A DNA stretch of 64,000 nt from Sphingobacterium haloxyli (GTDB lineage Bacteria > Bacteroidota > Bacteroidia > Sphingobacteriales > Sphingobacteriaceae): NCBI RefSeq assembly GCF_002980525.1, contig NZ_PVBQ01000003.1, positions 124,001-188,000 of the forward strand. Reading direction: 5' to 3'. Each line of letters starts with the position of its first letter. Positions within the stretch are counted from its first letter, which is position 1. Positions 1-9,662 of the stretch are shown piece after piece. The notes beneath the pieces are model-generated. The model did no database searches. It saw only the letters and a list, made by a program, of their open reading frames with translations, and was not told the origin of the DNA. The position numbers and the translations under genes are program-made.

Positions 1-2
1 AA

Positions 3-218
3 GGTGCGGGCGTGGTGAGTTTTATAAGCTGCATTGTGTGTATGTATGGCATCTACTTAGACAATGTATTGGTAGCTGAAATCGCTTTTGCAATGAGCCT
101 TTTGTTTTTTACCATATCGTTAGTTATTTCTTTCGTAGAAATTCAGTTGAGCAATAAGGCCCTGGAGCTTGAGTTGAGTGACATGGATGCTGGAAAGGTC
201 GACAATCATCTAACCTAG
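3..218 (+). CDS. DUF2721 family membrane protein, C-terminal part (5' end outside window)
   Basis: The frame is open to the left edge, so the N-terminus lies outside the window; a GTG at 12 is probably internal. The visible 71 codons hold one or two hydrophobic segments followed by EIQLSNKALELEL, which resembles the tail of DUF2721 proteins (small inner-membrane proteins of unknown function). The stop overlaps the stop of the convergent treZ gene by four bases. The family call rests on the tail only. Confidence 0.6.
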   Translation, partial: GAGVVSFISCIVCMYGIYLDNVLVAEIAFAMSLLFFTISLVISFVEIQLSNKALELELSDMDAGKVDNHLT

Positions 219-2038
219 ATTCGCGTTTGTATTATGATACCTGTTTGAGCAGGGAGATCTGCGAAACGGTCGGTCAGTATGGCTGAAGAAAGGCCGCCCC
301 ATTTGCGCTCGGCGGTATCCCACACTTTTTCCCACAGTTGATCTTCAGGAATAGCATAACGCTGCGTGCACGATGAAAAATTGAGAATGCAGATCAGCAT
401 TTCTTTTTTATATTCAAAACGCAGTACCAGCGAATCTTTCTGCAGGTCACTAAACACATGTAGATTTTCTCTTTTTAGAATCTGAAATACGGTATTCGAC
501 TTTCTCAAAGCAATCAGACCTTGATAATACCGTAACATGCGTTGATGCTCTGCTACAGCTGTCTCTGTCCAATCCAATATACTATCGCGAAAGGTTTTTA
601 CATCCTGTGGATCGGGCACCTCTCCTTCGCCGTGAAAATCAGAAAACTCTTCGCGACGGCCTCTGCGGACAGCAGTTATTAGTTCAGGATCGGTATGGCT
701 TACAAAATAATAGAAAGGCTTTCGTGAGCCCCATTCTTCGCCCATAAACAATAAAGGGATAAATGGGGAGACGATTACGGCCATAGCCATTAAACGTTGT
801 AACTCGGGTGTAAACAATAAACTGCTTCGTTCACCCAGCATACGGTTGCCGACCTGATCATGGTTCTGTGAGAAAACAATGAATTTCTCTCCTGGGATCC
901 CATCAGCACTGCTGCCGAAAAACTTGTGACGGTGGGTAGAGTACTGACCCGTAAATACATAAGCTTGCTCATACGCCTTGGCAAGATCTTCGACGCCATT
1001 AAATTCCTTATAATACCCTTTTTGTTCTTCGCCGGCGGCGACACGTAGAGCGTGGTGGAATTCATCAAGCCATTGAGCATCTATGGCGAAACCGTTCCGT
1101 TCCAGGGGCTCTAAAAAGCGTTTGTCGTTCAGATCACATTCCGCTATCAGATAATGTGTTTGCCCAGTTTCACGCATCAAAATGTCTGTTGTCCGTCTTA
1201 TATCCTGAAGTATGTGCGAAGGACTAAAATCCTTTATAGCGTGGACGGCGTCAAGACGAAGTGCGTCTACGTGAAAATCACGGAACCACATCCGTACATT
1301 TTCACAAACGAAGTCTCGTACGCCATGATTCCACGAATCGTCATAATTGACTGCTTTTCCCCAAGGTGTATGGTATTTTTCCGTAAGATATGGGCCATAT
1401 TTCTCTAGGTAATTGCCTTCCGGGCCAAAATGGTTATATACAACATCGAGAATGACGGCTAGCCCTTCTCGATGACAAGCGTCTACCAGCCGTTGCAATC
1501 CTCGCGCCCCACCATAAGCGTGTTGTACCGCAAACAAAAACGTGCCATCGTATCCCCAATTTCGCTCTCCCGGAAACTGTGCTACCGGCATGATTTCTAT
1601 TGCTGTTATACCTAAATTCTTGAGATATGGTAAGCGTTCGATGACACCTTCAAAATCGTGTGAGGGAGAAAATGTTCCGACATGTAGCTCGTAGATAATG
1701 AACTCAGCTAAAGGTGGACATTGATAGTCTTGATCAGTCCAATCGAAATCAAGATCCGCAACCGCCGATGATCCATGCACGCCCTCCGGCTGGGACCGCG
1801 ATACCGGGTCAGGTAGCGCTTCGCCATCAACAACAAAGTGGTAACGCTGGCCCGCAACTATATCCTCATGCTCCGCAAACCAGTAACCATAGGCTTGCTG
1901 CGACAAGACGATATCTTTATTAGGTTGATAGGTCCGACATATTATGCTTTCGGCTTTGGGAGCCCATACTGTAATTTGGGCTTTATTTTCCGTAAGCGTA
2001 ACGCCTAGTGAGGTTGTTCTCTCGGTATTCATATGCAT
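215..2038 (-). CDS. treZ: Malto-oligosyltrehalose trehalohydrolase (TreZ, GH13)
   Basis: Releases trehalose from maltooligosyl-trehalose in the cytoplasm, the second step of the TreY/TreZ route. The 607-residue protein has an N-terminal CBM48-like beta domain (about 10-95) and a GH13 barrel. Visible landmarks are YELHVGTFSP near 116, DVVYNHFGPEGNY near 198, the likely nucleophile D263 in LRLDAVHAI, the acid/base E300 in LIAECD and D394 in QNHDQVGN. Two starts are possible (2038 and 2032, two codons apart). It is the last gene of a three-gene minus-strand operon, 32 bases after glgX. Confidence 0.95.
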   Translation of the reverse strand: MHMNTERTTSLGVTLTENKAQITVWAPKAESIICRTYQPNKDIVLSQQAYGYWFAEHEDIVAGQRYHFVVDGEALPDPVSRSQPEGVHGSSAVADLDFDWTDQDYQCPPLAEFIIYELHVGTFSPSHDFEGVIERLPYLKNLGITAIEIMPVAQFPGERNWGYDGTFLFAVQHAYGGARGLQRLVDACHREGLAVILDVVYNHFGPEGNYLEKYGPYLTEKYHTPWGKAVNYDDSWNHGVRDFVCENVRMWFRDFHVDALRLDAVHAIKDFSPSHILQDIRRTTDILMRETGQTHYLIAECDLNDKRFLEPLERNGFAIDAQWLDEFHHALRVAAGEEQKGYYKEFNGVEDLAKAYEQAYVFTGQYSTHRHKFFGSSADGIPGEKFIVFSQNHDQVGNRMLGERSSLLFTPELQRLMAMAVIVSPFIPLLFMGEEWGSRKPFYYFVSHTDPELITAVRRGRREEFSDFHGEGEVPDPQDVKTFRDSILDWTETAVAEHQRMLRYYQGLIALRKSNTVFQILKRENLHVFSDLQKDSLVLRFEYKKEMLICILNFSSCTQRYAIPEDQLWEKVWDTAERKWGGLSSAILTDRFADLPAQTGIIIQTRI

Positions 2039-2070
2039 TTTAATGTACTATTTTTAAGCAAGGATAATGT

Positions 2071-4194
2071 TTATATTTCCGTTGACATCAAAACAATAAT
2101 GGAGCGTGCTGGCACCGTAATAGTATGAGCAGCGGCATATGTGTCAAGGGCGCCGATAGTCTCTATATTGGTGTCTAACACCATTATCCATTCTTTGCAG
2201 TATTTTGCATGCGGTAACTTATAGCTGATATCTTCCCAATAAGCATTGAACATGATATAGAAACTGTTGTCTATGATTTTAGTTCCATCGTCGTCTGACG
2301 TACGTATACCATTACCATTTAGAAAAACAGCTAAAGATCTGGCGAAATCATTTTGCCAATGTGATTCTTCCATTTCCTGTCCTTCTGGGTTAAACCACGC
2401 TATATCTTCCAAACCAATACCCTTTATAGGAATACCTTGAAACCATTTCCTTCGACAGAATGTGGGGTGTTCTTTTCGAAATGTAATTAGTTGCCGGGTA
2501 AAATGCAGCAATTTTTCATCCTGCCCGTTCCAGTCAAGCCACGATATATCATTGTCTTGGCAGTAAGCGTTATTATTACCATGTTGGGTGCGCCCAAACT
2601 CATCGCCCGCCACAATCATCGGAACACCCTGTGAGAGGAACAATGTCGTCAGCAGGTTTCTTTTCTGTTTTGCGCGTAACTTATTGACTTCCTCGTCTTC
2701 TGTCGGACCTTCTACGCCACAATTCCAAGAACGGTTGTGGTTGTCCCCGTCTAGATTATCTTCTCCGTTCGCTTCATTATGCTTCTCATTATAGGAAACA
2801 AGATCGTGCAAAGTAAACCCGTCATGGGCCGTGATAAAATTGATGCTTGCTGTCGGTCTACGGTAATCCCCTTGGTAGAGATCGGACGACCCTGTCAATC
2901 TATCGGCAAACTCCCCCAGCATACTATCTGCGCCGATCCAATAATCACGCATACAATCACGGTACTTCCCATTCCATTCCGCCCAACCTGGAGGAAATTC
3001 GCCTACTTGATAGCCGCCTTCTCCGATATCCCACGGTTCGGCGATGAGTTTTACCTGAGAAATAACAGGGTCCTGATAGATGACGTCAAAGAACGAGCTT
3101 AGTTTATCCACGTCGTACAACTCGCGAGCAAGAGCGGACGCGAGGTCAAATCTAAACCCGTCGATATGCATCTCTAGAATCCAGTAGCGTAGACTATCCA
3201 TAATTAGGCGCAGCACATTGGGTAGACGTGCGTTAAGCGTATTTCCTGTGCCGGTAAAATCCATATAGTAACGAGGATCCTCGGCGAGGCGATAATATGA
3301 AGCGTTGTCAATGCCTCTAAAAGAAAGGGTTGGGCCCATCTCATTGCCTTCACCTGTATGATTATACACTACATCCAATATCACTTCTATTCCGGCGCGA
3401 TGGAGCTCCTTCACCATATTTTTGAATTCGATAACTTGCTCTCCTTGACTGCCAGTTGATCCATAACGAATGTCCGGCGCAAAAAATCCGATCGTATTAT
3501 AACCCCAATAATTCGTCAGGCCCTTTTCGTGAAGATGTCGGTCAGTAATAAAATGATGTATGGGTAAGAGCTCTATCGCCGTTATCCCCAGCGACTGGAG
3601 ATAAGAAATAGTTACAGGATGGGCCAAGGCAGAATAAGTCCCCCTTATTTCCTCTGGGATTTCGGGATGCTGTGCAGTAAATCCCTTAACGTGTGCTTCA
3701 TAGATAATACTGCGATGCATAGGGATCCGAAGCGGTGTATCACCTTCCCAGTCAAACGTATTATCTATCACGACCCCCTTTGGAATAAACGCTGCACTGT
3801 CCTTCTCGCTAAAGCTTACATCCCCCTCGGGATGCCCTAGCTCGTAACCGAACAGCGCATCATCCCAGCGTAGTGTACCCGCTATCGCTTTAGCATAGGG
3901 GTCTATAAGGAGCTTGTTGGGATTAAAGCGATGCCCTTGCTTAGGTTCATAAGGTCCATGCACTCTATAACCATATAACTGTCCAGGACCGACGTCCGGG
4001 ATATAGGCGTGCCATACCTGATGCGTCCGTTCTTTGATTTCGATTATCAAAGACTCCGTTTCATCCGTTGCGTGTTCAAAAAGGCAAAGCTCTACAGCCT
4101 CTGCATTTTCCGCATAAATAGCAAAGTTTACGCCGTTGCCATCGTAATTAGCTCCTAGGGGATAAGGCGACCCGACAAGTATTTTCACATTCAT
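2071..4194 (-). CDS. glgX: Glycogen debranching enzyme GlgX/TreX (GH13)
   Basis: Hydrolyses alpha-1,6 branches of glycogen or limit dextrins, giving linear malto-oligosaccharides that TreY can use. The 707-residue protein has a CBM48-like N-terminus (about 10-100), the GH13 motif VVYNHTGEGNE near 275, nucleophile D350 in GFRFDLAS, acid/base E386 in IAEPWD and D458 in TAHDGF. The GGYQVGEFPPGWAEWNGKYRD block is typical of GlgX/TreX. It lies between treY-malQ (28-base gap) and treZ (32-base gap) on the same strand, so one transcript is likely. Confidence 0.95.
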   Translation of the reverse strand: MNVKILVGSPYPLGANYDGNGVNFAIYAENAEAVELCLFEHATDETESLIIEIKERTHQVWHAYIPDVGPGQLYGYRVHGPYEPKQGHRFNPNKLLIDPYAKAIAGTLRWDDALFGYELGHPEGDVSFSEKDSAAFIPKGVVIDNTFDWEGDTPLRIPMHRSIIYEAHVKGFTAQHPEIPEEIRGTYSALAHPVTISYLQSLGITAIELLPIHHFITDRHLHEKGLTNYWGYNTIGFFAPDIRYGSTGSQGEQVIEFKNMVKELHRAGIEVILDVVYNHTGEGNEMGPTLSFRGIDNASYYRLAEDPRYYMDFTGTGNTLNARLPNVLRLIMDSLRYWILEMHIDGFRFDLASALARELYDVDKLSSFFDVIYQDPVISQVKLIAEPWDIGEGGYQVGEFPPGWAEWNGKYRDCMRDYWIGADSMLGEFADRLTGSSDLYQGDYRRPTASINFITAHDGFTLHDLVSYNEKHNEANGEDNLDGDNHNRSWNCGVEGPTEDEEVNKLRAKQKRNLLTTLFLSQGVPMIVAGDEFGRTQHGNNNAYCQDNDISWLDWNGQDEKLLHFTRQLITFRKEHPTFCRRKWFQGIPIKGIGLEDIAWFNPEGQEMEESHWQNDFARSLAVFLNGNGIRTSDDDGTKIIDNSFYIMFNAYWEDISYKLPHAKYCKEWIMVLDTNIETIGALDTYAAAHTITVPARSIIVLMSTEI

Positions 4195-4222
4195 TTTTTT
4201 ATATTTTTCTTATTATCATTCT

Positions 4223-7200
4223 TCATATCCGGTCGTATAATTTCATGAGGCCGCGTAATTTTGTTTTGACACGGTCATGAAAAGCATCTTGGGGTGCCAT
4301 CCAGTTCCAGTTGCCTATAGCCCTTGCCGGATTATTCATGCGATGTGTTCCCGGAAGGGATACAAGGTCCTGCATAGGCACGATTGCTGTATCCGCTACT
4401 GAAGCGTATACCATTTTCAACATAATATCAGCTATGTTTGTTTTGTCGGTCGTAATGGATGTATACATCGAAATCCGTTCCTTGGCCGCATCGTCCAACT
4501 CTTCATTGAACCAGCCCACTATTGTATTATTGTCGTGCGTACCGGTGTAAGCGAAGAAATTGCGGTCGTAATGATGTGGAATATGAGGCGACGATGCCAT
4601 ATCGTCGCCGAATGCAAACTGAATGACTTTGGTTCCCGGCAATCGAAAAGCATCTCGTAACTCGTAAACCGCGTTATCAATATCGCCCAGATCTTCGACA
4701 ATAAAGGGCAGCTTGCCCAATTCCGATTTTACTTTGGTGAAAAATTCTTTTCCCGGACCCGGTTTCCACTGACCATTTTTGGCGGTTTTGTTCCCCGCGG
4801 AAACCTCCCAATATGCTGAAAACGCTCTAAAATGATCCAGTCGAATCTTATCAAAAAGCTTGCAGTTATGCAATAACCGAAGCATCCACCATTTGTAGCC
4901 ATCTTGTTTGAGTGCTTCCCAATCGTACAACGGCATACCCCAAAGTTGTCCATCCGCGTTGAAATAATCTGGAGGTACCCCAGCTACGGATTTAAGACTT
5001 CCATCTGATTTCAACGAAAACAAGTGAGGGTGTGCCCAAACGTCGGCAGCGTCATGGCTCACATACATAGGTACGTCTCCTAAAATGCGCACGCCAAGTT
5101 CCTGACAATATTTTTTTAGTTTTTTCCATTGACTGAAGAAAACATATTGCGTCCATTTTACTTCCTGAAGTTGTGTTTGATGCTGGGCTTCGAAGTTAGC
5201 AAGCGCTTCTGGATTACGAGATTTATATAGCTCTGGCCATAGATACCAAGGAGCCTGCGAATAGGCGCTCTGTAAAACGACGAATAATGCGTAATCATCT
5301 AACCAGTATGCTTCTTCCTCGCAAAAACAAATAAAAGAAGAATCCTTCGCAAGATCTGCCCGTTCGAAGGCTATATGTAGCAATTCCTTTTTTATGGATT
5401 CTACGCTTGCAAAATCAACCTCCGCGCACTTGTCGATCGTTGTCTTTTCTACTTCTTCCCGTGTTAAGAGGCCGTCGTCTGCTAATGTTTCTAAGCTGAT
5501 CAATAGGGGATTTCCGGCCATAGCGCTCCGGGTGCTATAGGGTGAATGATTTTGTTGAGTGGAAGTCGGTCCCAAAGGCAATATTTGCCACCACCGTTGT
5601 CCGCTGGATTTGAGAAATTGTACGAAGTCATATGCCGCTGGACCGAGATCGCCTATACCTAAACGAGAAGGCAGGGAAGTAATATGCAACAACACACCGG
5701 CGCTTCTGGGGTTAGGCTGTTCGCTGTAGCAAACCACGGCGAGCGGAATATCCCTAAAGACGGTAGACAACTTTAAGGTTGTGCCTTGTCCCCTGATCGG
5801 ACATAGTATATGCCGCCAGTGCACAGGTATTTGGCTCGGTAAAACGACCGAGGTATCTTCCCAATCGAGATGATATCCGGTATCATTTCTTAGCTTGTCG
5901 ATAGCGGCAAGATGGAGAGGGACAATAACAACTAGCCAATCTTTTTGATGCTTACGAGCGTAAGCTAGTATATGCTGGCGGTATTTTCCTGTGACCTCTA
6001 ACGGTACATATTCTCCCTCGGCGAATAGCAGGCTGTACTGTTTGCGAACCGCGAGTAAAGTTTTCAGTAGCCAAAGTTTGATCTTGCCCGTATATCGGTC
6101 TTCCCAAAGCACCGAAAGAATTTTGTCTGTGTCTACCTCATCGATCTCCCGCAGATAACTGTTTCGTGTAATGTAATCAACCTCACGTCTGTTATCAGGA
6201 TCCACAAAACTTAGGTCCCAGAGCTCTGTTCCCTGATAAGTGTCTGGAACGCCTGGACACGTGTATTTTAGTAAGACTTGAACCAACGAATTCATTATTC
6301 CAAAGTCTACCATGCGTTTTAAATAAGCGTGAAAAACCGGAAAGAAAGACCCATTCTTATCCAGTAAAAATTGCGCGAAATGATGGATGCGCTGCTCGTA
6401 TGTTTTATTTGGTGTCGCCCAGTCGGAACGTTCTTTCCCTTCCCGTAAGTACTTTGTTAGATAATTTAAAAACCGATTAACGAAATCATCATCGGGAGAA
6501 TTCGGCATGGGATACGACCCGAACATCGCTTGGTAAATGAAATAAACATCGTTAGGGTGGGGGTAATCCGCCTTATATTGTGCCGTTACAATTTTATGCC
6601 AGGCATTAACTTGTTCCTCCCACGCTTCCGGCCAGGCTGATAGTACCTGAAGACGAGCTCTGGCATCTTCACCCCGCTTGGTGTCATGGGTAGCCGTGGT
6701 ATTGAGCGAGGAGGGCCAGTTAGCTTGTCGTCTTAGCATAGCTTCATGGAAAGTTGGAATAGGTATGCCAAAATTTTCTGGATGATCGCCCACCTCATTA
6801 TGGACAATGAACCGGTTATAAGTATACATGAGCGTATCTTCGACGCCCTTTGCCATTAAAGGACCGGTGAATTGCATGCAGCGATGGAAAAAGGCCATGG
6901 CTTTTTTCCGATAAGACTGATTCGATTCACGCTGTGCCCGCTCGATAACGTGCTGCAGCATATCAGCCCGCCGGACGCCTTTTTGCCGCATAGTATCAAA
7001 AACGTTCATTATCGTTGTATAAGCATCTGGACCAAATGGAAAGGTCTCTTCGTAAACACGATATATGGGGAAGTAGACTAGGAATTCCCGGATAACTCCC
7101 CGCAGACCTTCCATATCAAACGTACTATCATTATTACTCAGGTCAAGGTTCACAAAAAGCTCACATAAGTTTTCGAGTTCACCCAGCATATGTTCCGATA

Positions 7201-8404
7201 GAATGTATCGTTTCTTTGCTATTTGCTGCTCCGCTATTGAAACACCATCTCCAACTTGTTTTCTGTATAAATTGGAAAGAAGCTCCTCGCTTTTGCAATT
7301 GGTAAGTACGTTATTGCATAAAGCTAAAAAATCATAGCCTGTTGTGCCCTGAACGGGCCAATCACCAGGGAGTTCTTCCCCCTTTTCTAGTATTTTTTCA
7401 ACGACGATATAGGTGTTCGGACCACACAGGCTCCGTAAATCCCTCGTGTATTTTGACGGGTTGTGAAGGCCGTCAATATGATCTATACGCAATCCCTCGA
7501 CGATTTGTTTAGAGAGCAGTTCTCCAATAAAGCGGTGCATGTCCTTAAATACGTCATCATTATGCACGTTCATACAAATCAGTCCATTGACGGTAAAGAA
7601 CCGTCGATAATTTATGCGCTGATCTGTTTCTCTCCAATGGCAGAGCCGATAATGTTGCTTGGACAATATCTCCCGTACCTTTTCCTTGTCGTTATTCACG
7701 TGAGACAAACGCTGCTCAAAGCGCTCCCGGTGGGGCAATGAATGCATAAGCGCAAATATTTCTTCCCGACGGCGGCACCATTCTTGGGAGTGGCTATAGT
7801 CTGGGTTTGTATAAAGATAATGAACGGTGTCATTGAAATCAGGATCGACTAATGATAATAAATCGCCGAATATATCACCATACGAGGCCGGATTGACAGG
7901 AAGGCGATGACTGAAATAACAAATATATAGTCCATGATCTTCAGAGGCGATCGTAATTTCGCCTGCTAGAATGGCCTCATTAAGTTCCTTATCAAGAAGG
8001 GGAACCATGAGCTTACTTTTTTTGAATAACGCGCCGCTGTACGTTGTATCGAAATAGCTGCTGTAACGAGAGATTTCGCCATACTCCAGTATATGCATTA
8101 ACCAACTATTTTCATGATGATAGGCCATGTGGTTCGGGACGATGTCCTGTAACCATCTTATTTTAAGTTGAGCAAGGTGCGTTTTAAGCTTCTTTAGCTG
8201 GTCTAACGTGCCCAACTCGGGATTAATGCAATTAACGTCGGTACTGTCATAGCCATGTAGACTGCCAGGTACCGCGCGCAGAATAGGGGACGCATAAATG
8301 GTGTCGATGCCAAGATTATACAAATAGTCAATTACCTGCTCCAAATGCTGAAAATTGAAATTCTCATTAAACTGGATACGGTAGGTGCCGCTCGATATGT
8401 CCAT
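4223..8404 (-). CDS. treY-malQ: Fused malto-oligosyltrehalose synthase (TreY) / 4-alpha-glucanotransferase (MalQ)
   Basis: One uninterrupted frame of 1393 residues encodes two enzymes. Residues 1 to about 890 are TreY (GH13): GSLHGYDSTDV near 47, QDIVPNHMAYH near 86, nucleophile D308 in GLRIDHIDGLHNP, acid/base E336 in IVVEKIL, and TATHDTKRGED later. From about residue 900 a complete GH77 MalQ domain of roughly 490 residues follows: SAGVLLHITSLPS, RWWQILPLGPT, IRLDHFRAF, IVEDLGD and YTGTHDNNT. TreY converts the reducing end of maltodextrins to a trehalose linkage; MalQ disproportionates short maltodextrins and could lengthen TreY substrates. First gene of the operon with glgX and treZ. Confidence 0.93.
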   Translation of the reverse strand: MDISSGTYRIQFNENFNFQHLEQVIDYLYNLGIDTIYASPILRAVPGSLHGYDSTDVNCINPELGTLDQLKKLKTHLAQLKIRWLQDIVPNHMAYHHENSWLMHILEYGEISRYSSYFDTTYSGALFKKSKLMVPLLDKELNEAILAGEITIASEDHGLYICYFSHRLPVNPASYGDIFGDLLSLVDPDFNDTVHYLYTNPDYSHSQEWCRRREEIFALMHSLPHRERFEQRLSHVNNDKEKVREILSKQHYRLCHWRETDQRINYRRFFTVNGLICMNVHNDDVFKDMHRFIGELLSKQIVEGLRIDHIDGLHNPSKYTRDLRSLCGPNTYIVVEKILEKGEELPGDWPVQGTTGYDFLALCNNVLTNCKSEELLSNLYRKQVGDGVSIAEQQIAKKRYILSEHMLGELENLCELFVNLDLSNNDSTFDMEGLRGVIREFLVYFPIYRVYEETFPFGPDAYTTIMNVFDTMRQKGVRRADMLQHVIERAQRESNQSYRKKAMAFFHRCMQFTGPLMAKGVEDTLMYTYNRFIVHNEVGDHPENFGIPIPTFHEAMLRRQANWPSSLNTTATHDTKRGEDARARLQVLSAWPEAWEEQVNAWHKIVTAQYKADYPHPNDVYFIYQAMFGSYPMPNSPDDDFVNRFLNYLTKYLREGKERSDWATPNKTYEQRIHHFAQFLLDKNGSFFPVFHAYLKRMVDFGIMNSLVQVLLKYTCPGVPDTYQGTELWDLSFVDPDNRREVDYITRNSYLREIDEVDTDKILSVLWEDRYTGKIKLWLLKTLLAVRKQYSLLFAEGEYVPLEVTGKYRQHILAYARKHQKDWLVVIVPLHLAAIDKLRNDTGYHLDWEDTSVVLPSQIPVHWRHILCPIRGQGTTLKLSTVFRDIPLAVVCYSEQPNPRSAGVLLHITSLPSRLGIGDLGPAAYDFVQFLKSSGQRWWQILPLGPTSTQQNHSPYSTRSAMAGNPLLISLETLADDGLLTREEVEKTTIDKCAEVDFASVESIKKELLHIAFERADLAKDSSFICFCEEEAYWLDDYALFVVLQSAYSQAPWYLWPELYKSRNPEALANFEAQHQTQLQEVKWTQYVFFSQWKKLKKYCQELGVRILGDVPMYVSHDAADVWAHPHLFSLKSDGSLKSVAGVPPDYFNADGQLWGMPLYDWEALKQDGYKWWMLRLLHNCKLFDKIRLDHFRAFSAYWEVSAGNKTAKNGQWKPGPGKEFFTKVKSELGKLPFIVEDLGDIDNAVYELRDAFRLPGTKVIQFAFGDDMASSPHIPHHYDRNFFAYTGTHDNNTIVGWFNEELDDAAKERISMYTSITTDKTNIADIMLKMVYASVADTAIVPMQDLVSLPGTHRMNNPARAIGNWNWMAPQDAFHDRVKTKLRGLMKLYDRI

Positions 8405-8665
8405 TGTTGTTCGCTAAAATAAGTTATCTAGAAGTAGAGGAGATATTGTTCATTCCTCCACGTAAATAAAACGTCTGGTGATCGAATTAGTTCTCTTTTT
8501 TTTGCTTCTGGTCGAATTCGACAAAAAGTAAGCTTTCGGTCATAAAAAGCAACAAAAAAGAAAATTTTCAAAACGAGATTCCACTAAGCGTGTTCTATAT
8601 GTACCTATGACAAACGTTAATGCATCGATAATTGAACATGAAATTAAAAACTAAAATAATTTACA

Positions 8666-9145
8666 ATGAGAATAGGAATAACTTTTTCTGCTTTTGATTT
8701 ATTACACGCAGGACACATTAAAATGCTTGAAGACGCCAAGGAACAGTGCGACTTTCTTATCTGTGGGGTGCAGACCGACCCTACGTTGGATCGCCCGGAG
8801 AAAAATAAACCCACGCAGACCGTGTTTGAACGTTATATGCAGCTGCGGGGCTGTAAACACGTAGACAAAGTCATTCCATATGCTACAGAGCAAGATCTGG
8901 AAGACATCCTTCGTTCCTATAAAATTCATGTAAGAATTTTGGGGGACGAGTATAAAGATAAAAATTTCACTGGACGGAAGTACTGTGAAGAAAAGGGTAT
9001 TGAGCTTTATTTCAACCGTAGGGAGAACCGATTTTCGAGCTCATCATTACGTAAAATTATTGCAGAGAAACAGCACGAGGAGTCTGTTTCCATCGTGCAT
9101 CTTAAAGAGAATATAGCGTTACCGTTACAGCGGCTGAACGCATAA
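8666..9145 (+). CDS. Adenylyl/cytidylyltransferase family protein, first copy (HxGH)
   Basis: A 159-residue nucleotidylyltransferase of the glycerol-3-phosphate cytidylyltransferase (TagD)/RfaE C-terminal type. The nucleotide-binding HAGH motif is at residues 14-17 in FDLLHAGHIKML, and the C-terminal FSSSSLRK stands where the family's ISST(x)R signature is expected. Substrate unknown; the family makes CDP- or ADP-activated head groups. It starts 261 bases from the divergent trehalose operon and is followed 40 bases later by a paralogue. Confidence 0.85.
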   Translation: MRIGITFSAFDLLHAGHIKMLEDAKEQCDFLICGVQTDPTLDRPEKNKPTQTVFERYMQLRGCKHVDKVIPYATEQDLEDILRSYKIHVRILGDEYKDKNFTGRKYCEEKGIELYFNRRENRFSSSSLRKIIAEKQHEESVSIVHLKENIALPLQRLNA

Positions 9146-9185
9146 GCGGATTTTAGCAAAGGCATACAATTCTTAATAGAAGAAA

Positions 9186-9623
9186 ATGAAAGTAGGAATT
9201 ATTTTTGGTGAATTTGATCTGTTACATCTAGGCCATCTCGTTTTGTTGGAAGAGGCCAAACGGTACTGCGATCACCTGATTGTGGGACTAAAAACAGATA
9301 CTGCGGAGAGAGATCAGAACAGTTCGCATCCTGCACAAACTGTCGTTGAACGCTTCATAAAACTGGAAGGCTGTCGGTACGTAGACGAGATTATCCCCTA
9401 CGGATCGGATGAAGAACTGTTGGATATGTTACAGTCTCTACCCATTGATATTCGGTTTGTAGAAGGAAGGGTTTCTCATTTTCCCGGGAAAGATTATTGT
9501 TTAAAGGAAGGGATCAAAATTCATTACACAAAGCGTAAACACCGCTTTACAAGTGATAGGTTGCGAAAGGTCGTGACAGAGAAAGAATTGACGAAAGCGC
9601 AGTTGGTTAAGACGATTAGCTAA
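9186..9623 (+). CDS. Adenylyl/cytidylyltransferase family protein, second copy (HxGH)
   Basis: Paralogue of the preceding gene (145 residues) with the same architecture: HLGH at residues 14-17 in FDLLHLGHLVLL, the shared pattern QTVxERxxxLxGCxxVDxxIPY in the middle, and FTSDRLRK near the C-terminus. The two copies are clearly diverged, so this is an old tandem duplication, perhaps with different substrates or a heteromer. Probably cotranscribed with its neighbour. Reaction class is well supported; substrate is not known. Confidence 0.83.
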   Translation: MKVGIIFGEFDLLHLGHLVLLEEAKRYCDHLIVGLKTDTAERDQNSSHPAQTVVERFIKLEGCRYVDEIIPYGSDEELLDMLQSLPIDIRFVEGRVSHFPGKDYCLKEGIKIHYTKRKHRFTSDRLRKVVTEKELTKAQLVKTIS

Positions 9624-9662
9624 CATTAATTACGGCGAAATACACAGGAAGAGAGTGTACGA

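Noticed and set aside
8511..8522. GTCGAATTCGAC palindrome between treY-malQ and the nucleotidylyltransferases
   Set aside because: Short, single copy, no regulator gene next to it and no promoter element found near it.
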